Positions 22,359-35,002 are shown, counted from the first letter of the stretch. The stretch: 64,000 nucleotides of DNA from Ceratorhiza oryzae-sativae (GCA_030998015.1 JARWMV010000003.1:186001-250000); one strand, 5' to 3'. Notes: a model not told the origin generated them from the sequence alone. Translations and numbers: made by a program.

Positions 22359-24106
22359 CGTGAGGAGCAGCTGAACCGAAGGGAGTGGAAGGGTGGGAAC
22401 GAACACGCTCTGTATGGGACGTTCGACGGCTCATTTAAAAAGTTTCGTTATTCGGCACCGTGCAGTTTTTCCTATCTATCGCTTGCGTGGGCCCTAAAAT
22501 ACTCAGACTCAGGAACGTGACATTTTTGACATGTCGGAGTGCCTCAGATGGACGCCGTTGGAAAGGAGTTCTCGGGGTAAAGCGCCGAATATCACACTGC
22601 GAATTTGTGCGACGCGAAGACGATCACTTTCGATGACATGACGAGGGAGATCACGATAACAGTCTGCCAATCGTAGATACACTCTAAGCAGATTCAGCAG
22701 CAGTCTGTGGCGTATGCCAGCACCAACAGGAGGTGCCAGTGGTGGCGGCGAAGGCGAGACAACGTTGACACCACGTGATCACGTGATCAAAAGACTCCAG
22801 TGGGAAAGGCACGCTGAAGAATGTGACTTCCCCAACACTGTCTCTGCAGCGGTTTGCACAATGAGAACTGCGAATTAATTGATTTTTAGCATAGAAAAAA
22901 GTGGAGTGTAGTGAATAGAAGCGCATAAAGCCCGACCACTTCAGTAGATATCCGCATACCCAGGCGCAACACTGAATAGGCTACCCCGAAAAACGCCGAA
23001 GGTGGGTGAAGAAAAGGTCCCAAAATAGAGACGGACTAGGAGTAATCACGTCGCCCCGCGCGTTTTACCTTTGTGTGGCGAGCTGACCCAGGCACACAAG
23101 CACCCCAACCAAAGACATACATACCTTGGGATCTCGCATCACGTCCGACAGGCACGTAACTGACCAACAATCAACCAGGGCAGGAACACCAAGGCTAGGC
23201 AGCCGTCAGGCAACGGCCCGCGCGGCAGGAGGTGGAGCCATTTGGACGGCTAGTACAGAACTAGCGAACCGTTTGCGGCCGATTTTTGGCGGGTTCTGGT
23301 AAGTCCTAGGAGTTATGGATTTTGTAATGGGGGCCTTAGAGAGCCGTTGAAAGTGGAAACTATCGTCAATGCGCGCCTCGCAAACAAACTGCGCGCATTC
23401 TGAACAGAGGTCATGAACGAATGGTCTTGAGCGTGAGTCTGGGTCATTCCCAGGCTGCTTGAGAGTTCGAAATGCACCGATGCAAGGGGTGTACACATAT
23501 AATCCACCATCCAGCTATCGGATTGCCAAATCTCTGATGGTAGGGGGTGAGAATCTGGCCTTCCGGCTTGTCCAAAGACAATATTCCATGTTATCAAAGA
23601 GAATGGATTACACTAATCGCCAGCAGATTTGTCATTCATGCAATGCAATAAACGGGGGTCATTTTTATGAAGCCCGTAATGTAGAATACAAATATATATA
23701 AATACATAAATACATATCGAATATGCCAGAATGAGCTAGCAATCGCATGACTCGTGTAGTACAAATCTCGTACTTACTGTAACGTTCTGCAATGTACTAG
23801 AAGGCCTTCTTCTCATGTACATAAAGAGCACTGTTTTGCTCTATAGGTAGTGATCTGCACACTTGAATATATTATTCTTTCACTAGTCTTAAGCATACTG
23901 TGTTCCATGCATATAGTGTGATATACATATATAAATACTATAGTTATCAACAGGTTATGAACCCCAAGCTCATTGCTTAAGACCACATATACATTGTACA
24001 TACATAGTTGTGCACTGCAAAATATATCCTTGATGTCACACTTGCTGCCTGCATTGCTACACACTCCAAGACAGCACATTTAGGACATTACACCTGAGAA
24101 CCAATC
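22359..24106. other. intergenic, no gene recognised
   Basis: The left part is the promoter side of the Cys-rich gene, with normal CpG content to about 23.6 kb. It contains a palindrome CACGTGATCACGTG near 22772-22785, two overlapping E-box-like sites. Minus-strand open frames at 23.2-23.6 kb show no family motif. From about 23.65 kb the sequence becomes AT-rich and CpG-poor. Confidence 0.4.
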
Positions 24107-24640
24107 ATGTCAGATATGAACATGAGTTCTGGAACATCTATATACCACATCCCATTGCTCCAAGGCACAGAGAACTTCAACACATGGCAAATCCAAATGA
24201 TGAATATCCTTATGGACCTTGATCTTATCAATTATATTCCTGGTGCAAATAAATTCCCACCATACTCTATTGTCAGCACTGTTCATACCCCACTGAAGGG
24301 TGAGGATGGCAAAAAACCTGCTGATGTGATCATGCAGACCAAATCTAAGGAATTGAATGAAGAGCAAATGGAATGGTGTAAAGCCAGTTGAAAAGCCCTA
24401 CTGCAAATTCAACAACATGTCAATATGCACACCCTAATGCATATAAAGGGATGTACCATGTGGAAGGCAGCATGGGATCTACTCATCAATACCATCCAAG
24501 TGCAAGGAACTGTTGGAATAATTGATCTAAGACAGAAGTTCTTTAGCCAGCAAACAACAGACAGTGAGCATGTAGAAGAGCATATGAAGAAGATGCAGGA
24601 CTGGTTTCAACAAATAAATATTATACAGATGTCATGCCAG
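24107..24640 (+). pseudogene. Copia-type gag fragment
   Basis: Starts at an ATG and contains IPLLQGTENFNTWQIQMMN, then KALLQIQQHVN, TMWKAAWDLLINTIQ and LRQKFFSQQTTDSEHVEEH, the layout of Ty1/Copia Gag (UBN2/retrotran_gag_2 type). A TGA at 24389-24391 stands where Trp or Arg is expected. The coding similarity stops abruptly at about 24640, where a CCAGAATT-type array begins, so zinc knuckle and Pol are missing. Confidence 0.7.
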
Positions 24641-24800
24641 AAAAATGCCAGATTCCTGCTCTGGCAGCTGGATTCTGGCCCAAAATTTCATTTCCAGCTC
24701 TGGCTCTAGCTCTGAATGCCAGAAGCCAGATTCTGCACAGAATTCTGGCACATGCCAGAATTCCTGCATTCTGCCCCATGCAGGAACACAGGAAGCCAGA
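24630..24800. repeat. CCAGAATT/TGGCA array
   Basis: Repeated words ATGCCAGA, CTGGCAGC, GAATTCTGGCA and CATGCCAGAATTCCTGCA, as at the ends of the repeats at 6180 and 35003. It adjoins the broken end of the Copia gag fragment. Confidence 0.6.
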
Positions 24801-26254
24801 ACAGTACTTAGTAGGAACAGCTGTGAGGACTGGAATGAAAGACACAAGAGCAGTAATCCTGCTTCTGAGCAGGGATACAGCCTATCCTCACTCATGGTGT
24901 CACCTAATCCACACTTCAACACACATGACTGAATACCAAAAAGATCATTTATTTCTACAACAAACTTTCTCCATCCAGTGTCAAACACTACAACAATGCC
25001 ATTGAACAAACAAACCATGAATAAAAGACAAAGAAACATGAGAGCAAGTGTGTCCCCCCACAAACTGTGGGACAATAACAAGTCCAGTCAACATGTATGA
25101 AGAGAAACATGAGGGCAAGTGTGTGCATGTAGGATAAGAGACAAAGCTGGATAAGTGTAGTGATGAGTTCACTGATGATGTATTTGCATGAGTACAAATG
25201 ATGTGAGTAAACAGAGCAAGAACAAAAGCAATTGTACTCACTGAATGCAGGACCACCCTGAACATGTGCGATGTATGCAAAGCTGATGCAGCCATTTGCA
25301 AGCAGCTCAGAATTCACATACAAGGTAAGGGGACTGCATGTCTGGCAAGCTAACTCCAGCTTGGTAAAATATCTAATCAACTGGGTGAACTGGACTAGCA
25401 GGAGCAGGAGCAGGGAGGATACTATGAAAGGTGAAGGGATGAGCAACAAAGCTGGCATACATCTGCCTTGTATCTTTGGCACTAGACTGTTCTGATGTAT
25501 GCAATTGAGTATATGTAAATAACTGTACTGAGTCAACAATACATACCTTGCAAAGTTTCATATCTGTAGCCACAAGATTCAAGTGCTTGCAGGCTGTAAT
25601 GGAAGATTGGGATGGCTGGGAGAGGGTAATGATTGGAAGTGGATGAAATTGTATGCTGGGTTGGATCAGAGCAGTTAGACAATGCCAGAACCTATTGCTG
25701 AAATGCAAATGTACCAAATGTATACAAGGGTGTGTCAACACATTTGATTTGTACAGGTGAAAGAGAACATGACCATGAACCCTCCTGTAAAATGTATCCT
25801 ATTACTACGTACAAGGCACTGATAAAGTGAACCACAATGTGGGCTTTGTTGAGCTTGTGCTGGGGTGGTAAATGAGCCATGCAGTCATTTGAGTCAGCAG
25901 GCAAATAGGTAGATGGGGAAAAATAAAATAGGCAAGCATACCTGTGCTCAAACCCCTTATTTCTAGGTGGAGATGGGTCCAGCAGCACACCACGCACCCA
26001 AAACCTTGGATAACTACAATATATGGTTAGTAAACACAGTGATGATTTATTGGAGTGTGAAAACAGCACTTGCACAATGTGCAGCTGTGTCAAAAACACA
26101 ACTTGGAGGGGGACAGACCAAGTACTCAGTATATATTATCCACAGAACACTTGTTCAAGGTGTGGATATCAATATTATCAATGGAATTTTGATTATTGGG
26201 CCATGCTCACCTGTGATTGAGTAGCTTCCATGCAGTTGTGGGCAAGTGGACAAG
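24801..26254. other. CpG-poor sequence, nothing recognised
   Basis: Several long minus-strand open frames (for example 24988-25539) exist, but they overlap one another, lack motifs and sit in low-CpG DNA where stop-free runs are common. I treat it as old repeat sequence. Confidence 0.35.
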
Positions 26255-27626
26255 TGTTACAGGTCAGGGTACACTTGAATATCTAGAGCTTAAGCAAATG
26301 TAGACATGTTAGTATTGTTACAGGTCAGGGTACACTTGAATATCTAGAGCTTAAGCAAATGTAGATATGTTAGTATACACTAATTGTACTCAATACTTAT
26401 TAGACTAGAGTAAGAAGGCTCAAAGTAGTTGCAATGCGATCAAGTAACACTCAAGGTAGTCTTAATCTTTCACAGTGTAAACTGACTAATTTATAGGTAT
26501 AAAGAGCAAGACTACTATGGTCAGGTTGCCTTAAATATCTTAAATGTAGTTCAGCCCTAGTTGCTTGGACTAACTGATACTAATCTTAATACTAGACTTA
26601 GGCAATAGCTTATAGGATAGATGGTGGGCTGCCTAATGCGTGTACTTCCTCAGCTACAGGTACTTAGATTTCCTCTAATAGCTGGTACTTAATGTCATGC
26701 TCAATCAGGCAATATTGTATCCTTATATAACTCTGTATATAAGATACAATGAATCAGACAGTATATAACTAATATGGTACTTTACTCCTCAGTACTAGTT
26801 ATATAAGAAATCACACACAGACAAGAGAAATAGAAAGAGGAAAAGAAACCAATAACTGGTCTGGGTTGAGTAAGAGTAAGGAAGGGTGGTCTGGAAGGGC
26901 CTCAGAGGAGGTCCTTTTATACCATGAGGAGGGCATTCCAGAGCCAAATAGATGCATGCATGCCAGTGCAATCATCAAAAGAGGGTACTGCTATACTTGG
27001 GGTACACCCTAGCCCAGTATAGGATAAAAGAGTAAAGACAGGGTGTGGATCAAAGGCATTGATGCATCTGAGACCTGCTATTGGCTTGTAGATCATATTA
27101 TCACAGTATATACATGTAATGAACAGAGGCTACATCTCAGTGAGTCATAAAGTGAGTCAGAGAAGCTTCTGGATCAATTTGGGAAGCTCTCCTGACTCAC
27201 TGGAGTCATTAGATCTTGATTGATGGTCCAGTAAGATTCTAATGATCTTCAGGCCATTCCGGCGCGAGGATCTGGTGGATCGCGACGATCTTCGGGCAGC
27301 AGATACCGCCGAAGATTAGCTATCGATAGAGCACAAGATCGCTTTGATAGCGTAAGCGGTTGCCGAGATATGAGCGATGCGATGTTGTAATCAATATCTC
27401 CTGATAAGAGGAAATATTGCAACCTCTGTATCTCTCTGAGATCTTATGGTAAAAACTTAATAAAATATGCATTGGAGAGTGGGAAATTTGTACTAATTAA
27501 TGGAATGGAAAATAGTACAATTCAGAGTGCATACAAATTCAAGTATTTCACAAATTAATTACAGAGGCATCGCTTGAGGTTGGCAGAGCAGACTAAAATA
27601 ATAGAAAATGTTAGTGATCCATAACA
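26255..27626 (-). repeat. solo LTR of family 2 with duplicated end
   Basis: Ends TGTTA...TAACA and a perfect 5-base target duplication ACAAG (26250-26254, 27627-27631). It aligns in reverse orientation with 49290-50593. The terminal 61 bases occur twice in tandem (26255-26315 and 26316-26376), explaining most of the extra length (1372 against 1304). The parent element type is not known because no internal region is present. Confidence 0.85.
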
Positions 27627-27693
27627 ACAAGCAATACATACCACTGAGAGGCCAGGGTAGATTGGTCAACAACAAGAGTGCAGGGTGTCACAT

Positions 27694-28349
27694 TGTCATG
27701 AGCTGACATGCATATATCCACTCTATAATATTTTCTTGATTTATTACATTTTATGAGATCCTTTCAAAACATTCTTGCCTTTTATGGTATATCTGTGTCA
27801 TGTGATTCAGGGGATGCTCCAGACCAATAACCAAGATGTATTTCAACTCAGATGTGAAATTCTGCAGTTCCACAGTTGCTTCTATCTCTTATCAGTTGTG
27901 ACTCACTGTATGGACTTGTTTGTTATGATGTGGTCATATCATGTATATAAACTGGGTCAAGTTTGCAGAGGACTTCTCAAGAACTTGACCTCTTGTTGAA
28001 TACAAGTTCTTTCTTTTCTTACTATTTTCCTTGTTGCCTGACTTGTTGTTGTCAACATCAGGTCAAGTTCTTATCAATCATAAGTCTCAGTGTCATCTGG
28101 GATACATCTGGAATGCTGTTGGCATTGTCTTGAGATAATACCCTGTTGCCTTCCCCAATCCCACTCCACCTATCCCACAGCCACAAGATATCATTGCCCT
28201 ATACATGCCTCTGTGAAGCCTTGCATACCTATATCAGTTGAAGTGCTACCAGTCTTCACAGATGCAGCTGCTCACTGACCAAAGGTTGGGCCCCTCACAT
28301 GTTGTAACAAGCTTCAGTTCTCCAATCTCTTTTGTTGACAAGAGGTGGG
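27694..28349 (+). mobile_element. Gypsy fragment C: 5' LTR plus part of the leader
   Basis: 27694-28057 is a decayed LTR of the same family as copies A to E (364 bases). It is followed by a decayed primer-binding site and about 290 bases of leader ending at AAGAGGTGGG, where copy B begins in the opposite direction. The rest of C is not found on the far side of B. Confidence 0.8.
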
Positions 28350-28724
28350 TGTTGACGATGACAAGTCAGGCAATGAGGAAAATAGTAAGTAAAGAAAGAA
28401 CTTGTATTTGATGAGAGGTCAAGTTCTTGAGGAGTCCTCTGCAAACTTGACCTGGTTTATATACATAGTACAAGCCACATCATAACAAACAAGTCCATAC
28501 AGTGAGTCACAACTGATAAGAGATAGAAGCAGTAGAAGTGACTGTGGAGCTGTGGAATTTCACATTGGAGTTGAAATACATCTTGGTTATTGGTCCAGAA
28601 CATCCCCTGAATCACATGACACAGATATACCATAAAAGGCAGGTATGTTTTGAAGATGGTCTCATAAAATGTCATAAATTGAGAAAATATTGTAGAGTGG
28701 ATATATGTGTGTCAGTTCATGACA
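28350..28724 (-). repeat. 3' LTR of Gypsy copy B
   Basis: Ends TG...CA (starts TGTTGACGATGACAAGTCAG). The polypurine tract complement CTTCCCCCCTT follows at 28725. Confidence 0.9.
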
Positions 28725-31700
28725 CTTCCCCCCTTCAAGGCATGGGGGTCCTGGGGTGCCTTTGGATGTGACTTGACATAGTCAGTGATGAGTTCTGGTG
28801 CATTCACCAGGTCATTGTAAGTTAACCATTGTCGCTTGTCATAGCCAAGCCATTTGACATAGTATTCAAAGGTGTTAGACCTTTTGTTGTATTGTGACTT
28901 TATGATCTGCTCTATTTCAAATTCTTCTTCTCCTTCTGGAGTTACCACAGGTGGAGGTGGGGGGGCTTGACATCCATAGGGATCATCTTTATGTTTGGTC
29001 AGGAGCGAGACATGAAATACTGGGTGTATTTTCATGGTTACTGGCAAGTCCAGTTTGAAGGTGTGAGTGCCATGTTGTGCTACCACCTTGAATGGTCCAA
29101 CTCTCTTGTGGGCCAATTTCCTGGAGGCCTGTTGTGTGCGTATGTTCTTGGTGTCAAGCCAGACTTTGTCTCCCACCTTGATGGCTTCTGGGGTCCAATG
29201 CTTCCAATCATAGTATTCTTTGGTGCTGTGGTTTGCTAATTCCAGAGCAGCCTTGAGTTTGTCATGGCCCTTTTGAAGCCATTCTGCATGATTGTCTGCT
29301 AAGGGGAATTCTTGTTCCTCCTTGTCCCCAACTGCCAGTCTTGGATGGACACCATAGTTTGCAAAGAACAGTGATTTGCCAGTTGAGGCATTGACACCAT
29401 TGTTGTAGGCAAATTCAGCCAAGGGTAACAGTGAGACCCAGTTGTCCTGCCAATCTGATATGTAGTGTCTCAGGTACCCTTCTACTACTTGGTTAGCCCT
29501 TTCAGACTGGCCATCTGTTTGGGGGTGGTATGCTGTGGAGTAGGATGGTTTTATATCCAGCTGTTTGTACAGGTGCCTTAAGAATTTGGATGCAAAGTTG
29601 GGACCACAGTCTGAGATGGTTTTTCATGGTAACCCATGGAGTTTCCATACATAGGTTAGGATCAAGTTTGTGCAATCTGTGGCACTGGCCTCTGACTGAC
29701 ATGGAATAAAGTGGACCATTTTTGTCAGGTGGTCCACAACTGTAAATATAGCATTGAACCCTTCTGAAAGGGGTAGCCTGGTGATCAGATCATAGGTAAT
29801 TTCCTCCCAAGGTTTTTCTGGTGTTGGTATTGGGTTTAGAAGCCCTGGGGGAACCTGGTTGCTGTGCTTGTTCCTAATACAGGATTTGCAATGTGTGACA
29901 TATTTGTTGACCAATTTTTTCATTGATGACCATGTATATTTGCAGTTTAACAATTCATATGTTATGAACTGTCCTGGGTGTCCTGCCACTGGGTTGTCAT
30001 GACAGCTTTCAATGATCAGCTTGCAAAGTTCTTTGTTATTTGGGACGTAGATTCGGCCCTTGTATCATAAAAGTCCTTTGTCCCATTCCCAGTTTTTGAC
30101 TTTTTCATTGTTGTCTAGGACTTTTAGCACTTTTGACAGGTGCTTGTCCCCTGGGATAGCGTCCCTAATGAGTTGTTCCAGGTCATGGTCTGGTGTGATT
30201 GCTTGTAATCACAGCGATGTTAATTCCAAAAATTTGTTTTGTGCAAGCAGAGCTTGGCTCTCACCCCCCTCTTTAGGGATGTGCCTTGACAGCCTAGAGA
30301 GTATGTCCACCCAGCCATTCTTTGCCCTGTCAATGTATAGAATCTTGAATTTGAACCTGGACAGGAACTTGTGCCATCATGTAACTTGGCCATTCAGTGG
30401 CTGGTTTGTCTTCCAATATTCCAGATTCTTGGAGTCACAAACAATGTTTACCAGGTGTTCAGCCCCTTCTAGTAAGTGACACCAGTGTTTGAGAGCATTT
30501 ATAATTGCCAGCATTTCCTTGTTGTAAATATCATAGTTTCTTTCTGCTGGAACCATTGCTTTGGAATAGTAGGAGATTGGGTGAAGCATTCCATCTTCTC
30601 CATATTGCAATAATACAGCACCTGTGGCATAGCCTGAGGCATCTGTTTCCAAAATAAATGGTTTGATGGGTTCTGGCTGAATTAGGAGGGGGGCTTCTTT
30701 CAATTTCTGCTTCAGCAGGTTCCATGCCTGATCCCTTTCTTCTGTCCATTCCCACTTTGCATCCTTCTTGACAAGTTCATAAAGACATTTTGTGATTTTT
30801 GAGAGGTCTTTTATGAAGTGCCTTAACCAGTTTGCAAACCCCAACCCTTCCAGGACTTCAGTTGGGTTTGTAGGGGTTGGCCATTCAACAGCTTTTTCAA
30901 CCTTGGCTGGGTCTACTTTAATTCCCTGGGGAGTCACTACTATTCCCAGGTAATCAACTTTGGTGACATCAAAAACACATTTCTCCAGGGCACAGTATAG
31001 GCCAGCTTTTTGGAGGCGACGCAAGACTTCTTTGACATGTTCATCATGTTCTTCTTGGTTTTTGGAGAACACTAATATGTTGTCCATATAAATTACAACA
31101 TAAATGCCCTTGATGTCTTGGAACTCTTCCTGGATCATGGCCATGAAGGTTCCCAGTGCATTCTTTTGACCAAATTGCATGACTAAGGGCTTGTACAACC
31201 CATATTTGGTCTTAAAAGCAGCCTTCCATTCATCTCCTTCCTGAATTCATATGAGGTTGAAGCCCCACTTTAGATCAAACTTGGTGAATATCTTTGCCCC
31301 ACGTAAAGTCTCCACAATATCATTGATGTGTGGGAGTGGGTACACATTGGAGACAGTCATTTCATTTAGTTGCCAGTAGTCAATGCACATGTGCAACTTC
31401 CCATTCTTCTTTTTAAGAAATATGACTGGGGATGCCATTGGTGACCTTGAGGGTCTGATATGCCCTGCTTTCAGTTGGCAGTCCAAGGTTTTGCACAATT
31501 CTGCATCTTCCTTGACACCCACACTATATATGGGGCCATGCCTTGGCTTGGCATCCAGCTTTAAATCTATTTCCATATCCCACTTTCTATGGGGTCATCA
31601 TGGCTGGATGTTGTCTTCTTCAGTGAATATTTTCTGGAATTCTTTATATTTTGCTGGGAGGGAGTCTAAGGAGTCCAACTGAAGCTCCTTGGGTTCATTT

Positions 31701-32242
31701 GCATGTACATGCAGGGGTTTTGTGATGCAGTGCTTCAAGCATATTGGCAAGTTGAACTTCATGTCCTTTCCATCCCAATCAATGTCAGGGTTATGGAATT
31801 TGAGCCATGACATGCCCAGGACTAAATCATTTTTGCCAACATTCACAACGTAAGCACTGAGAATTTCTTGGTGCTCCTGAATGCACAACTCAAAGGTGCA
31901 ATAGTGGGTCACAGACCCTGAGTTGATCTCCCTTCCATCGATAACTTGTAGTTTTTTTGGCGTTTTTAGGGAGACAGTAGGGATATGATATTGTTTAACA
32001 AGGTCTTCATGGATAAATACTGATGTGGCCCCTGAATCAATCATGGCCCATCTGTTGAATTTTTTCATATTATATGCAGACTTGTGTTTGAGGGTTATGC
32101 ACAATGGGAATGCATGAAAGAAAAACTGAAGTTGTGATTGGTTTCCTAACGACATACATTCCATTTCCATACTTTCATTTTCATTCTGCACATTTTGTAA
32201 CATAGCACCCAAGACCACCCCCCTGGCACAGTTTGAGCTCAT
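28712..32242 (-). pseudogene. pol: Pol of Gypsy copy B, broken
   Basis: Same domain order as copy A. Breaks include two adjacent TGA codons near 31598, TGA at 31247-31249 (CGA in D and E), at 30377 and near 30065, and TGA before KTISD in the integrase where copy A keeps CGA. The active-site box reads YMDN, with Asn for the second Asp. The integrase Glu is still GAA. Stop codon lies inside the LTR. Confidence 0.9.
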
Positions 32243-33630
32243 TCTTTTACCAACTCATTGTTGGTTGTTTCTACATCCTCCACAACTGCTTTGTAACCTG
32301 ACATCTTGGCCAAAGGGCACTTGGCAGCAATATGACCATGTCCTCCACAGTTATAGCAGGTGTTTGTTCCTTTCCCTTTTCCTGCACTATCCAGATCCAT
32401 TGCGTCTGGATCCTTTGCTTTGGGGGCCGCCGGTGGATGATTGTCCTTCTTTATGTCCTTGAAGGATTCTTGTACATTGGAATTGCTACTGTTGTAGCAA
32501 ACAGTAGGGACAGTGAAGCCCTTGGTGTTGGGCCCAATGGCCACAATCTGGCCCTTGACTGCCCTGCTGTCCTTGATCTTGTATATCTGCTCCCCACTCT
32601 TGAATTTCTCCTTTTGGGGGTTGCTTTGGGGGGTAGCTGTTGGTCTGCTGGACAAGGCATTGTTGCTGCTGGACTTGTTACCCCCATGAGACGTCCTTTT
32701 GCTACCAAACAATATGAGGTGGCAGTCAATTTCCAAGGCTTGCTGAGTGAGCTGGGCGAAGGTTTTGGTGTGGGGGTCATAGTTTTGGGCCACCATGCTG
32801 TCTGTTACATCTGAAGACAGACCATTGTAAAACTGGTCCTGCATGGCCGCATTGTTGTAGTTGAGTCCTGTGGAATATAAATTGAACAGGGTGAGGTAAT
32901 CTTGGACTGTCTTGTTTTGTTTCAGTTTCTGCCACTTGTCATGGTTATTTTCAGCATGGTTCAAATCCCCATAACAGGTAGTAAATTCTTGCCAAAAGAG
33001 GTTGGTGTTGTGAAGCCATGGGATTGCAGTTCCAGGGTTTAAGATTTCAAATTCTTTGTATGAGTTAACCCATTCGGCAGCAGAACCTTCAAGGTAGGAC
33101 ATAATAAAGGCAACCACCTGGTTGGCGGAGTGCCCACTCATGTTTGTATTGATATAGCATGCACATGCAATTCTGAATGAAATAGCATCTTCATGCTTTG
33201 TGCCATCAAATTTTTGTGGGGTGGCCATCTTAACTTTTGCTGTCGACCCACTGGAGGGAGTAGTAGCTGCTGGTTGCAGCAGGGCCATGCTGGAGGAAGG
33301 TTGTACTGGGGTAATTCCAGTGCCCCCCAAGGAGGTGTTGATTTGCACCTCAATGTGCGTAATGGTTGTTTGGAGTATTGCTAGCATGCCAACCAGATTG
33401 TTTACATTGGTGGCCAGTCCTGCCACATCAGCATCTATCTTTGCTTGGTTTGTTGTAAGCTTTGCTTCAAGCAAGTCTGTGTAGGTTTTATTGTTGTGTT
33501 CAACGTCTCCAATGTCATTTTGAAGGTTGTTGGTTTGTTCTTGCAATTCATCCATAGACTGGAGCATATAGATTACTTTGTCTTCATTGGACATATTTGC
33601 CCAAGCAGGGGCAGGGGCTGGTGACACCAT
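32239..33630 (-). CDS. gag: Gag of Gypsy copy B, intact frame
   Basis: 463 residues without a break, although the adjoining Pol is dead. N-terminal coiled coil (NNLQNDIGDVEHNNKTY), capsid region (SGHSANQVVAFIMSYLEGSA), CCHC knuckle CYNCGGHGHIAAKC. Start MVSPAPAPAWANMS aligns with copy E. Gag stop and Pol start overlap in ATGA at 32242-32239. Confidence 0.88.
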   Translation of the reverse strand: MVSPAPAPAWANMSNEDKVIYMLQSMDELQEQTNNLQNDIGDVEHNNKTYTDLLEAKLTTNQAKIDADVAGLATNVNNLVGMLAILQTTITHIEVQINTSLGGTGITPVQPSSSMALLQPAATTPSSGSTAKVKMATPQKFDGTKHEDAISFRIACACYINTNMSGHSANQVVAFIMSYLEGSAAEWVNSYKEFEILNPGTAIPWLHNTNLFWQEFTTCYGDLNHAENNHDKWQKLKQNKTVQDYLTLFNLYSTGLNYNNAAMQDQFYNGLSSDVTDSMVAQNYDPHTKTFAQLTQQALEIDCHLILFGSKRTSHGGNKSSSNNALSSRPTATPQSNPQKEKFKSGEQIYKIKDSRAVKGQIVAIGPNTKGFTVPTVCYNSSNSNVQESFKDIKKDNHPPAAPKAKDPDAMDLDSAGKGKGTNTCYNCGGHGHIAAKCPLAKMSGYKAVVEDVETTNNELVKE

Positions 33631-33653
33631 TTCAGGAAGGATTCAGGTAAATT

Positions 33654-34590
33654 CTAAAGGTGACAGAGACAATAAGGAAGTACAGGGAATTGAGAATTGT
33701 TTTGGTAATAGAGGATTTCAGTTCCCTGCACAAGTCTATAAAGTTTGAAGTTTCTGATCCCCTCAAACCTTAACCACATGTCATCCAAGTCCCAGCTTTT
33801 GGTGTCTTGGCAACAGTATGGGCACTCCACCCTCTTCAATTTAGTTTGATCCCAAAGGAGTGCTTCCTTGGGAAGGGCAATTTGGGCTGCTGGAAGGGGT
33901 GCTTCTTCCTGAATTGATGAGCTCATGCCACTTAGAAAGGTGGGGTGAGGAAGGTCTGATGGCGTTGAGAAGATGGGGAAGGTGTACTTGTGGGGTTCAA
34001 TTGTTTCTCAGACTATAGCTTCTAGTCTGAGATGGTCTTGGAGGAGGGATAGGTAGTCTTCCTGGTGTTCACACAAACACTTGGTTAAGTATGTGCAACA
34101 GGCCTCAGTTTTGTGAAGTTTTTCCCAAGTTTCTTTGTATTTATTTCAGTAATAACAGTACCTGTCTTGGAATTTTTTGATGGTATTTAACAGGTGACAA
34201 AGGAGTTGTTGGCCAAGGTTCTCCAGCTTATAGCTGGTTGCAGGGGATGGTGTAGTAGTAGAGGGATTTGTCCTTCTTAGGACAATAAGGGCAGCATGCT
34301 GGGAAGGTGGCTCCATTTGCCCAATGGCAGATTTTGCACTCAGGGGCACCCGGCTTGGTAACAAAGGCTTGTTGGGCATGTCCAACTCTCTGGGGTGGAC
34401 TTTCACAACTACTACTCAGTTAAAATCAATGTGCCCAGCCTCTTCAAGGATACTTTCAACCAAATTGAGGGTGAAGCAGTGGATAGACAGGTGTCTGAAC
34501 CACCCACACAAATGGCAGCACTGGTCTTCTGTAAAAGGTTGTGCCACTTGAGGGCCATGTGTTCTGTCAGAGATGTAATCAAGCAAGAGC
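33654..34590 (-). pseudogene. leader reading frame of copy B
   Basis: Same zinc-knuckle and CPYC-containing sequence as in the other copies. Here the second and third segments lie in one frame (SSIQEEAPLPAAQI runs on to ECPYCCQDTKSWDLD), because copy B has one base fewer near 33880 than A, D and E. It has TGA after HIDFN, like A and E. Confidence 0.5.
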
Positions 34591-34953
34591 AAGATAAAAG
34601 GAAAAATAGACCCTTTCCCAAGTCTATTGGAACAGGAAGGTGACCTCTGTTGCTCAACTACTTAAGGGCAATGAGCAACCCCACCTCTTGTCAACAAAAG
34701 AGATTAGAGAACCAAGGCTTGTTACAACATGTGAGGGACCCAACCCTTGGTCAGTGAGCAGCCGTGTCCATGAAGACCAATAGCACTTCAACTGATATAG
34801 GTATGCAAGGTTTCACAGAGGCATGTATAGGGCAACAATGTCTTGTGGCTGTGGATAGGTGGAGTGGGATTGGGGAAGGCAACGGGGAGTTATCTTGAGA
34901 CAATGCCAACAGCGTTCCAGACATATCCCAGATGACACTGAGACTTACGATTG

Positions 34954-34968
34954 TCAAGAACTTGACCT
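34954..34968 (-). promoter_or_regulatory. primer-binding site of copy B
   Basis: Reads AGGTCAAGTTCTTGA on the minus strand, identical to copies A, D and E. Confidence 0.65.
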
Positions 34969-35002
34969 GATGTCGACAACAACAAGTCAGGCAATGATAG
35001 AG

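Larger units (their letters stand above)
28350..34997 (-). mobile_element. Gypsy chromovirus copy B, 5' LTR truncated
   Basis: Minus-strand copy with a 375-base 3' LTR at 28350-28724, Pol, an intact Gag, leader and primer-binding site. The 5' LTR breaks off after 27 bases (34971-34997), where the 1.4-kb CCAGAATT-ended repeat begins. It was inserted into the leader of fragment C. Confidence 0.92.

Noticed and set aside
24988..25539. 183-codon minus-strand frame
   Set aside because: Overlaps several other frames of similar length in CpG-poor DNA; no domain motif, no plausible promoter or introns.
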